Shown: positions 6,643 through 12,029 of the stretch, in pieces
Numbering within the stretch: the first letter of the stretch is position 1
How the letters are laid out: every line of letters starts with the position of its first letter
NCBI GenBank assembly: GCA_001687465.1
Contig: LVLI01001707.1
Span: 1 to 13,535, forward strand
Length of the DNA stretch: 13,535 nt
DNA from: Halocafeteria seosinensis
Taxonomy: Eukaryota > Sar > Bigyra > Bicosoecida
Direction of reading: 5' to 3'
Notes under the pieces: model-generated
The model's database searches: none
Told to the model about the DNA's origin: nothing
Seen by the model: the letters and a program-made list of their open reading frames with translations, nothing else
Made by a program: the position numbers and the translations under genes

Positions 6643-7343
6643 TATGAGATGAGCCCGTTACTGTACATGTTGTACAAATCATCGGGACAAAACCGCAATA
6701 ACAACCAGATGAAATGATTGCGAATGTCCTCGTGACTTAAATCATAGAGGTTGCCCTTGGTGATTCGCCAAAATTCCGCATCGGTCAAGGGGTATGTTTG
6801 AATAAGCGGTAGATAGATGTCGGATCGCCCTTTGGCGATGGCCATGGACATAAAATCCACCATTAATTCGGTTTGATGAACGTCTGCATGGTCAATCTCC
6901 TGTTCCAGATACAATTCAATCCCCGAACCAGATGGAATGTTCCAATCGAGAAGAAAGATATAGCAATCCATCAGCATTCCAGACCGACAATGTACGGGTT
7001 TATCACACTCAGGTTCGGGCGGCCAACGATGTTTATTGGTCTGATCGATAAACATTAAAGTTTCAAACTGGTGTTCGTTGAGCAAGACTTTATAGACAAT
7101 GCGAATGGTATTGAGGCGATTGGGGTCGTCTTTGTTGCCATATAGATCGGTGATTTCGGTCAAAAAATGATTCAGTCGATGTTTGTCCGCCAAAAACTGT
7201 GGATTGGTCTCGGACAAATGGAGAAGTGTTCGACCGGCCATTTCGCCTTCTAACACGGGCAGACAGACCCCCTCTACCGTGGGTGTATGTGAGCCCGTAT
7301 CGCTCATATTTTCATCTGTTTGATGAAACCGGATGCGTGGCAT
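6642..7343 (-). CDS. Unrecognised 233-aa minus-strand protein
   Basis: I do not recognise this protein. It is mostly alpha-helical by appearance, with Asp-, Leu- and Trp-containing helices throughout and a Pro/Glu/Cys loop in the middle (RWPPEPECDKPVHC). The last 90 residues contain a likely helical-repeat stretch (MAIAKGRSDIYLPLIQTYPL, then FWRITKGNLYDLSHEDI) reminiscent of ankyrin-like or HEAT-like arrays in large viruses; this is a weak impression. The frame is open to a GTG at 7379. I chose ATG 7343 (context GGTATATG). ATG 7307 (context AAATATGAG, like the late genes) is a good alternative and would give 221 aa. It converges on the 6130 gene with a shared hairpin between the stops. Confidence 0.6.
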   Translation of the reverse strand: MPRIRFHQTDENMSDTGSHTPTVEGVCLPVLEGEMAGRTLLHLSETNPQFLADKHRLNHFLTEITDLYGNKDDPNRLNTIRIVYKVLLNEHQFETLMFIDQTNKHRWPPEPECDKPVHCRSGMLMDCYIFLLDWNIPSGSGIELYLEQEIDHADVHQTELMVDFMSMAIAKGRSDIYLPLIQTYPLTDAEFWRITKGNLYDLSHEDIRNHFIWLLLRFCPDDLYNMYSNGLIS

Positions 7344-7377
7344 ATACCATCTGTTACACCATTTGTTTCTAAGCCAC

Positions 7378-7389
7378 AAAAATGAATGG
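7378..7389 (+). promoter_or_regulatory. Early-type motif AAAAATGAATGG overlapping the first ATG of the zinc-finger gene
   Basis: The motif and the sequence after it (GACTTTGTGTCATTC) nearly repeat the segment upstream of the lipase (TGATTGACTTTGTGTCATCC, 8808 onward). If it is a promoter, translation of the zinc-finger gene would begin at ATG 7409 and not 7382. Confidence 0.35.
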
Positions 7390-7672
7390 ACTTTGTGTCA
7401 TTCGTTCTATGTGCGATCCAAACGGTAACATATTTTACAAAAATAGCCTCTTGAGCAGGGAAGAACTACAGAGAGAAAAGGTCTATTGTGATCGTTGTGG
7501 AGCGATGGTCATGCGGAAGAGTTTCTATGCCCACGTTCAATCCAGAAAATGTCAACATGCGGAGCAGATCCAGAAGAACCAAGTCCCATGCCTGTTGTGT
7601 GGAACAATGGTGGCCAAAGCCAGTCTGTATAGTCACCGATTGTCCAAGAAATGTCGGAACAACCGATTATAA
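7382..7672 (+). CDS. Double C2HC zinc-finger protein
   Basis: Two short zinc fingers of the form C-x2-C-x11-H-x5-C are plain. Numbered from ATG 7409, they are C27/C30/H42/C48 and C61/C64/H76/C82. Both begin CxxCG and end in a basic K-C. The 96-aa length is for the ATG at 7382. An 87-aa protein from 7409 is equally possible, because 7382 lies inside an early-type motif. Tiny proteins with such fingers are frequent in eukaryotic DNA viruses, where they bind DNA, RNA or protein partners; the target here is unknown. A related single finger is encoded at 10486-10575. The longer frame in the next register (7488-7706) is a shadow. Confidence 0.7.
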   Translation: MNGLCVIRSMCDPNGNIFYKNSLLSREELQREKVYCDRCGAMVMRKSFYAHVQSRKCQHAEQIQKNQVPCLLCGTMVAKASLYSHRLSKKCRNNRL

Positions 7673-7694
7673 AAACCGATTTAACCCATTCCAG

Positions 7695-7706
7695 AAAAAT
7701 GATTGA
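7695..7706 (+). promoter_or_regulatory. Early-type motif AAAAATGATTGA upstream of the 7727 gene
   Basis: The motif ends 20 nt before ATG 7727, a spacing like that at 97 and 6130. This supports 7727 over the TTG at 7703, which lies inside the motif. Confidence 0.45.
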
Positions 7707-7726
7707 ACACTTTGACTGTTATCCCA

Positions 7727-8095
7727 ATGACCTCCATCATCAAAAATTTCCGTGACGTGGAACGATATCGCTTTTGCGATCTGCGAACAAGCGATGACGC
7801 CAAGATTTGGATTCCGTATTACCTGACCATGGTAATGGCGTCATACAACCAACCGGACATTGTGGATCGCTATGACTATTTTATTCTGGTACAAACAGGG
7901 GCTCAAGCGTTTTATCTGGTGACCCCGCAAACGGACAAGGAAATTAGAGGATGGTCACAAACGTACGATTTGCAATGGAACAATGTGCCAAGCGATCACG
8001 CTGCAATTGCCTTTTTTGATGATAGAGCACGACTCAGTCTATCCTATCCCAAAGAGAAGTTAAAAGAATTTTTGGGATACGCCATGAAACAATGA
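7727..8095 (+). CDS. Unrecognised 122-aa protein
   Basis: I do not recognise this protein. It looks like a compact mixed alpha/beta domain: a helix-rich N-terminus, aromatic-rich strands (YDYFILVQTGAQAFYLVTP, about 55-73), a Trp pair in the middle, and a Lys-rich C-terminal helix (YPKEKLKEFLGYAMKQ). There are no Cys pairs, membrane segments or catalytic motifs that I can name. ATG 7727 is preferred over upstream TTG 7703 because an early-type motif ends 20 nt before it. It is followed within 27 nt by the membrane protein gene, whose leader overlaps its stop region. It sits in a run of short accessory genes and could be a host-modulating factor, but this is only position-based. Confidence 0.6.
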   Translation: MTSIIKNFRDVERYRFCDLRTSDDAKIWIPYYLTMVMASYNQPDIVDRYDYFILVQTGAQAFYLVTPQTDKEIRGWSQTYDLQWNNVPSDHAAIAFFDDRARLSLSYPKEKLKEFLGYAMKQ

Positions 8096-8113
8096 ATTAA
8101 AGATTGCGATACT

Positions 8114-8124
8114 TTATATATATG
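8114..8124 (+). promoter_or_regulatory. Late-type start motif TTATATATATG
   Basis: ATG 8122 is fused to a TATATATATG run, as in the structural genes. It favours this start over the in-frame TTG at 8104. Confidence 0.35.
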
Positions 8125-8355
8125 CTAGACCCCTCATCCATAGCCATTATTGTGGTCGGATCGGTTGCCAGTATTTCGTTAGCCCCCGCTCTCTACAAGT
8201 TATTTGGCCGGTCTGACGACGTTACCTCTGCTTGTAATTGTCGGACAGAGACTTTGCGGGTAACCACCCGCCGAAATAGTCAGCCGGAGGAAAATGAAAA
8301 AAAGGATCAGGAATCGCAAACCGAAGACGTCGAAGAGAAACCCGAAGTCAACTGA
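8122..8355 (+). CDS. Small one-pass membrane protein (77 aa)
   Basis: A hydrophobic segment at about residues 7-28 (SSIAIIVVGSVASISLAPAL, followed by YKLF) is a clear single membrane span close to the N-terminus, followed by a positively charged region and two Cys (CNC, about 38-40). The rest is charged and disordered, with an acidic end (EDVEEKPEVN). By the positive-inside tendency the tail probably faces the cytoplasm or virion interior. Its ATATATG start suggests co-expression with capsid and fibre genes, so a minor virion membrane protein or a protein for internal membranes is plausible but unproven. It is preceded by the 122-aa gene and followed by a weak hairpin. Confidence 0.6.
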   Translation: MLDPSSIAIIVVGSVASISLAPALYKLFGRSDDVTSACNCRTETLRVTTRRNSQPEENEKKDQESQTEDVEEKPEVN

Positions 8356-8374
8356 TCCAAAAATATGATTGGGT
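8355..8374 (+). terminator. Weak hairpin after the membrane protein gene
   Basis: ATCCAA (8355-8360) can pair with TTGGGT (8369-8374), including one T-G wobble, around an 8-nt loop. It overlaps the stop codon's last base and the early-type motif of the next gene, so it may be chance. Confidence 0.2.
8359..8372 (+). promoter_or_regulatory. Variant early-type motif AAAAATATGATTGG
   Basis: A two-base insertion separates the A-run from TGATTGG. The motif ends 29 nt before ATG 8402. That supports 8402 over the TTG at 8369, which lies inside the motif. Confidence 0.3.
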
Positions 8375-8401
8375 GGAACACCAAACAAGACAACAAAGAC
8401 C

Positions 8402-8596
8402 ATGGAATCCGACGAAGATTTCTATACTATGATGCTCTCTGATGTGGTGAACTCTATCATCACACAACACTGTGCAAAAGAGTTGCTTCAAGAATCTGAC
8501 ACCCCACGCCTAACGTGGAACTCTTTGCAAGATTATGTGACTTGGATTCAGTTGTCCATGAAACACGAAGATATTCAAATCGTTGGAGTCGAATAA
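8402..8596 (+). CDS. Unrecognised 64-aa protein
   Basis: A short helical protein beginning MESDEDFYTMM, with two likely amphipathic helices (about 10-32 and 38-56, the second with a Tyr-Val-Thr-Trp centre). No motif is recognised. ATG 8402 is chosen over TTG 8369 on motif position. It belongs to the run of small plus-strand genes between the zinc-finger gene and the lipase. Acidic starts or ends recur in several of these small proteins. The stop is followed by the direct repeat ATAATGGG (8594-8601 and 8608-8615). Confidence 0.5.
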   Translation: MESDEDFYTMMLSDVVNSIITQHCAKELLQESDTPRLTWNSLQDYVTWIQLSMKHEDIQIVGVE

Positions 8597-8628
8597 TGGG
8601 TAATAAATAATGGGATAGCCAACCGTTA

Positions 8629-8799
8629 GTGGATGAACCGGTGGTTCTTTATCTGAGAAAACCTGTACGACAGGTCACGATGTCTCGACAAACATTTAAA
8701 GATGAAATTTGTACCTGTATGAAACAGGCTCGCCGTATGGCGTTTGACTGGAGCGATGTTGCGATTGACGAAATTGAAGGTGATAGTGATTCGGACTAA
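8629..8799 (+). CDS. Possible 56-aa protein, start unclear
   Basis: A frame open from 8611 ends with TAA at 8797-8799. From GTG 8629 it gives 56 residues. From ATG 8680 it gives 39 residues (MSRQTFKDEICTCMKQARRM, then a D/E-rich end with DSDSD). The codons upstream of ATG 8680 also look coding (DEPVVLYLRKPVRQV), which suggests that the real start lies earlier, at a GTG, or that an ATG was lost: ATG 8610 is one base out of frame and hits TAG at once. The acidic tail resembles those of neighbouring small proteins. No family is recognised. The region otherwise would be a 220-base gap in a densely coding genome. Confidence 0.4.
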   Translation: MDEPVVLYLRKPVRQVTMSRQTFKDEICTCMKQARRMAFDWSDVAIDEIEGDSDSD

Positions 8800-8850
8800 G
8801 ATAGACTGATTGACTTTGTGTCATCCCACAGATATAAATCATACACTATA

Positions 8851-9585
8851 ATGTCAAAATTCTTGGGCAAATTGGTAAAACAAAGTGGAAAGACTTTGTT
8901 AAATGGTATTAAAAACACAGCGGAAGCCCAGACGTTAGGGACAATCGGTAAAAAGTCCATCCAAACCTTTGAACGGGCGACTGGACAGGACGAAGTCCCA
9001 GAACTTACAGAAAGTGAGAAGGTCGGATTTGTCATGCAGAACCAATCGTACCGTTCAAAAAGCGAACGGAGAGCCAATGTGTTTGGTTACCAATATCTTC
9101 AGAATCTATCAACGGACGATATAGCGGTGTATTTACAAGATGGCGTTTTGTGGATCGCTATCCGAGGAACGTCGAATGTCCGTGATGTCGGGGCAGATCT
9201 GGAATTAATTAGCCATACCAATCAAAACAGTAGAGTAAAAAAGAACATGCCAACCATCAAAAAAGCGATCCAACAGACAAACCCGAACCGAATTAACGTG
9301 ATAGCACATAGCCTAGGCGGTTTTGTGGCTCTAATGGCGGGGAAAGAGATTCGCCAAATTGACCGTCTTCATCTGATTAATCCAGCCATTAATTTGACAA
9401 ACATTGGTCAGTCTTTTACCGATTCGGATCTTCGCAATAAAACAGTCATCTGGCGACGAAGATTAGATCCCGTTAGTCTCGGCAACGCATTTTCCCGATT
9501 CAAAACCAAGACCATGCCACTGAATTCTGACAATCTAGTGGCCAACCATACTTTGAGTACCTTCTTAGAAATCTTGGAAGAATGA
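8851..9585 (+). CDS. Class 3 lipase-like alpha/beta hydrolase
   Basis: A 244-aa lipase_3-type hydrolase. The nucleophile elbow is VIAHSLGG with Ser154. The strand before it carries the oxyanion-hole motif AIRGTSN (about 103-109) with the typical DVGADLEL after it. Asp206 in RRRLDPVS and His233 in ANHTLSTFL complete a Ser-Asp-His triad in the expected order. The family hydrolyses acylglycerols or phospholipids; viral members are thought to act on host membranes during entry or exit, which is inferred here. Residues 1-60 are a basic, helical N-terminal extension (KFLGKLVKQSGKTLLNGIKN), possibly membrane-binding or virion-targeting; it is not a cleavable signal peptide. ATG 8851 is preferred over in-frame GTG 8818. 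It is followed by a hairpin and 12-bp repeats. Confidence 0.8.
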   Translation: MSKFLGKLVKQSGKTLLNGIKNTAEAQTLGTIGKKSIQTFERATGQDEVPELTESEKVGFVMQNQSYRSKSERRANVFGYQYLQNLSTDDIAVYLQDGVLWIAIRGTSNVRDVGADLELISHTNQNSRVKKNMPTIKKAIQQTNPNRINVIAHSLGGFVALMAGKEIRQIDRLHLINPAINLTNIGQSFTDSDLRNKTVIWRRRLDPVSLGNAFSRFKTKTMPLNSDNLVANHTLSTFLEILEE

Positions 9586-9589
9586 TTGA

Positions 9590-9625
9590 AACGTTACGAT
9601 TATCGTTACTATAATCGTTACGACA
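9590..9625 (+). repeat. Three 12-bp phased CGTTAC repeats
   Basis: CGTTAC occurs at 9592, 9604 and 9616, exactly 12 bp apart, within near-identical 12-mers (AACGTTACGATT, ATCGTTACTATA, ATCGTTACGACA). They lie in the gap between the lipase stop and the next start. They could be binding sites for a regulator or only the arms of the hairpin inside them. Confidence 0.55.
9596..9618 (+). terminator. Perfect hairpin after the lipase gene
   Basis: ACGATTAT (9596-9603) is the exact reverse complement of ATAATCGT (9611-9618), with a 7-nt loop. It begins ten bases after the lipase stop. It overlaps the 12-bp repeats, so its role may be 3'-end formation or protein binding. Confidence 0.45.
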
Positions 9626-9646
9626 TTAAACGATAGGATATACGTG

Positions 9647-10477
9647 ATGTCAGAAATAGATCTCGATGAACTATCCAAGTATCTTGAACAGTACCAAGAG
9701 GTCGAAACGAATCAACAAGAGCCAGAATCTCAACAAATCAAAAACCCACCGCAATCCAAGCCATCCAACGATCAATCGGTAGTGATGTCGCTAAAAGAAT
9801 TGAATTCTCTAATCAGACAATCCAAAAACCAAAGCAAAGATTCTCAAATGGATAGTCAGCCGACATTACAAACCCAAACACAACCGGTACAGCAACCGGC
9901 ACAGCCAACGACTGAACCAACCGAACCCAAAGCGTTTGACAAGCCGCTTGACAACGGACTGTTCAAACAAAAAAAGCCAATGAGCGAAAAGAAAAAGAAG
10001 GCGGTCGCACGAATGATTGAAGCGAAGAGAAAGAAGGCAGAGGAACAAAAGAAGGGAAACGCCAAAGCCAAACAGAAATCTGAACCACAGCCCGAACAAA
10101 AACCCAAAAAAAAGATTCAATTTGATGAACCAGTGGAGCAAGAGCAAGAGCAACAATCGGTTCAGCAAACTGAAGAGCCACGGTTGAAACCCGATGCACA
10201 GCCTTCGTACTATCAGCCAGAATATCCCATTCCAGAAATAGATCTGTTGCCACCGGAAATGATGCAACCACAACAACCGGAAAAACCCAAGTCACAACAA
10301 CCGGTATTGAACCCATATGGCAAAAACCAGTTGGAAAAATTGGGTTTTAAGGCAAAAAATAACCAGAAAGCCAGACCCAAAGATTCCTTAAAACAAAAAG
10401 CCAAACGAGAGGCTAGTCAATCCGTTCAGCAAGAGCCAAAAGGGGTGAATCCACGTCAATTTTTCAAGTTGGGGTAA
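9647..10477 (+). CDS. Disordered Gln/Pro/Lys-rich protein (276 aa)
   Basis: Low-complexity and probably disordered for most of its length. An acidic N-terminal helix (MSEIDLDELSKYLEQYQEVE) is followed by Gln/Pro/Thr-rich sequence (about 20-95). A strongly basic helix follows (about 107-145, KKPMSEKKKKAVARMIEAKR and onward), then a Gln/Glu/Pro-rich region, and finally a basic C-terminal third ending in GVNPRQFFKLG. The basic block could bind DNA or RNA, and the gene sits immediately upstream of the capsid region, so a core or scaffold-type protein is possible; nothing in the sequence proves it. ATG 9647 is used in place of GTG 9644. The long minus-strand frames opposite are low-complexity shadows. 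Confidence 0.65.
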   Translation: MSEIDLDELSKYLEQYQEVETNQQEPESQQIKNPPQSKPSNDQSVVMSLKELNSLIRQSKNQSKDSQMDSQPTLQTQTQPVQQPAQPTTEPTEPKAFDKPLDNGLFKQKKPMSEKKKKAVARMIEAKRKKAEEQKKGNAKAKQKSEPQPEQKPKKKIQFDEPVEQEQEQQSVQQTEEPRLKPDAQPSYYQPEYPIPEIDLLPPEMMQPQQPEKPKSQQPVLNPYGKNQLEKLGFKAKNNQKARPKDSLKQKAKREASQSVQQEPKGVNPRQFFKLG

Positions 10478-10485
10478 AGCAAAAA

Positions 10486-10575
10486 ATGATAAAAGTGAAT
10501 TGTGCAAACTGTGGAAAACAGTTTGCCAACCGACCTAGCCTCAGTCGCCACAAGAAATATGTTTGCTACGGTTAA
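10486..10575 (+). CDS. 29-aa single zinc-finger miniprotein
   Basis: The frame encodes 29 residues and almost all of it is one finger: C6-x2-C9-x12-H22-x4-C27, with the hydrophobic core F13 and L19 in the usual C2H2 positions (GKQFANRPSLSRHKK). This is closer to a classical DNA-binding finger than the two at 7382-7672. It starts nine bases after the stop of the preceding gene and ends 25 bases before the capsid start, so it sits inside a structural cluster. The intact finger spacing argues against chance. It could also be a relic of a longer protein. Similar tiny fingers are known in eukaryotic DNA viruses, with roles mostly unknown. Confidence 0.55.
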   Translation: MIKVNCANCGKQFANRPSLSRHKKYVCYG

Positions 10576-10596
10576 ACAACAACTTTTTGCAAGATG

Positions 10597-10605
10597 ATAT
10601 ATGTC
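10597..10605 (+). promoter_or_regulatory. Late-type start motif ATATATGTC
   Basis: The capsid ATG at 10601 is fused to GATATATGTC, the same as at the fibre gene 2615. No ribosome-binding site is present. A late promoter or initiator is inferred. Confidence 0.45.
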
Positions 10606-11959
10606 ACAAGAACAACGTCCTATTGCTGAGCAGGGAGATGTCTTGCATATGGACTCCCGATTGAATCCATCCAATTTCAAGATTCTTGATAATCTCCAGA
10701 GTCGGGAACAGATTGAATTAAAACCGATAGGGGGCGTCAGCGGATATAAACCCAATGGCGATAATTCTATTTCCGCAAAACTTCAAAATCATTCCGCTCT
10801 CCTCGACCCACCTTCCACACACGTCAATATGACTGTGGAAAACGCTCAGGGTAATACCTTTCGTTTTTCCGATGGACTCAACACTTTGTTGGACGATGTG
10901 GAAGTCAAGCAAGGTAACGTCATTATAGAGCATGTCACACATGGTTCTCGCTTGTCTCAACATCTTATCCTTGCAACCGCCACACAGAGTTATTATGATT
11001 ATGAACTCAATGCTTTGCAGAAATCCTACGCCTTTCGGAGTTTCAATCGAAGGTACTCCATTGCTGGATTCGAGAGTGAATACAATGTTCAAGGAAGTAT
11101 TAACCCAATTTTTAATGATGAAGACATCAAACGCCAAAAAGGTGGCACAGTCACGTTGAATGGCAAGTGTCATCTTCATCACCTTGCTTTCTTCCGTTCC
11201 ACGGAATTCCGCCCCTTATTTGTGGAATTTGAGTTCATTTTCCGGCTTCCACCGGCCGAACGAGTCATGCAATTTCATGAGGGTCAAAACACCGGAACAC
11301 CAGACTATACCATCAAAGAATTTACGATGAATGTAGATCTGTTGTATCCGTCCCAAAGCGTCTTGGATGATCTGTTCCGCAAAATGAATGATGATGAAGA
11401 GGGATTGACCTATATTTTGGATGATTCCGCCGAAGTCTTTACCAAACCGTTGGTGGATGATCCCAAGAACGATGTGCAGGTGCAAGCCAGTTTATCCAAC
11501 CTGCAAGGAATTGCTGCATTTGTGGTGGATAAAGCAGATGGCAACAACACGAATAACGTTGATCTTGCTCCTCTGCCTGATGTAGATGGCTATACACTAG
11601 AATTATCCAATCAGGATATCGGTGTCCGTGGCGGGGTCAGTGGTGGTTTGGAAAAGGTCTATTCGCAGTATCGCAAACTGTACAACACGCTGGGTGACAT
11701 TTCGGGACACGGCATGTTGGACTTTGACCGATTTGAGAACCATCACACACCGCTCTGTCTCAGCACTGAAGTACTGCGGGACAGTCCCAAATCAGTGTTA
11801 CAGAACAGTCTGGAGACGACCTCACGGGCTGGTCAATTGTCGTTCCAGTTACAACTGAAAAACAAAACGACTAATCTTGGCAACAAACAACTGCTAATCT
11901 ATGTGTATCACAAGCGGGTAATAAATATTACACAAGGTGTGGTCAGCGTTGGCGTATAA
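10601..11959 (+). CDS. Probable double-jelly-roll major capsid protein
   Basis: This 452-aa, beta-rich protein without signal peptide or membrane segments fits the double-jelly-roll major capsid family. Residues about 75-255 look like the first barrel, with alternating strands (FRFSDGLNTLLDDVEVKQGN), a short central block (GGTVTLNGKCHLHHLAFFRS, about 181-200) and a strand pair ending LFVEFEFIFRLPP, which corresponds in style to the floor-to-edge strands of such capsids. An acidic linker (about 262-295) leads to a second barrel (about 296-452) with a GGVSGGLEKVYSQYRKLYN segment and a final strand LLIYVYHKRVINI. Length is at the short end for polinton-like capsids. No single motif is diagnostic, so this call rests on overall pattern, the late-type start and neighbours. 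A penton-type or other jelly-roll virion protein is the main alternative. Confidence 0.6.
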   Translation: MSQEQRPIAEQGDVLHMDSRLNPSNFKILDNLQSREQIELKPIGGVSGYKPNGDNSISAKLQNHSALLDPPSTHVNMTVENAQGNTFRFSDGLNTLLDDVEVKQGNVIIEHVTHGSRLSQHLILATATQSYYDYELNALQKSYAFRSFNRRYSIAGFESEYNVQGSINPIFNDEDIKRQKGGTVTLNGKCHLHHLAFFRSTEFRPLFVEFEFIFRLPPAERVMQFHEGQNTGTPDYTIKEFTMNVDLLYPSQSVLDDLFRKMNDDEEGLTYILDDSAEVFTKPLVDDPKNDVQVQASLSNLQGIAAFVVDKADGNNTNNVDLAPLPDVDGYTLELSNQDIGVRGGVSGGLEKVYSQYRKLYNTLGDISGHGMLDFDRFENHHTPLCLSTEVLRDSPKSVLQNSLETTSRAGQLSFQLQLKNKTTNLGNKQLLIYVYHKRVINITQGVVSVGV

Positions 11960-11973
11960 AGACCGACCACACA

Positions 11974-11998
11974 ATAAAGTGTTCAAAGAACATTTTAT
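11974..11998 (+). terminator. Strong hairpin after the capsid gene
   Basis: ATAAAGTGTTC (11974-11984) pairs with GAACATTTTAT (11988-11998) over 11 pairs, one of them G-U, around an AAA loop. It lies 14 bases after the stop codon. An AATAAA string (11973-11978) overlaps its 5' arm. A 3'-end signal is inferred. Confidence 0.55.
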
Positions 11999-12018
11999 TT
12001 CGTTAGAATTTGGTAATA

Positions 12019-12029
12019 CAATATATGAG
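12019..12029 (+). promoter_or_regulatory. Late-type start motif CAATATATGAG
   Basis: ATG 12025 is fused to ATATATGAG, matching the starts at 595 and 3929. It marks the start of the gene that runs off the right edge. Confidence 0.4.

Noticed and set aside
7488-7706. 72-codon plus-strand frame overlapping the zinc-finger gene
   Set aside because: It is the +1 shadow of the double zinc finger, whose Cys/His spacing is exact in the annotated frame.
8661-8725. Two ACCTGT/ACAGG inverted repeats (8661-8675 and 8713-8728 region)
   Set aside because: Both lie inside the likely small coding frame and have very short arms; no consistent position relative to genes.
9856-10316. Three long overlapping minus-strand frames opposite the Gln/Pro/Lys-rich gene
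   Set aside because: Their products are low-complexity Phe/Leu/Ser/Val runs, mirror images of a Gln/Lys-rich coding strand; there are no start signals.
5216-11978. AATAAA strings near stops (minus strand at the RING stop, 8603, 11973) as polyadenylation signals
   Set aside because: Only a few genes have them and AT-rich gaps produce them easily; the hairpins are the more consistent 3' feature.
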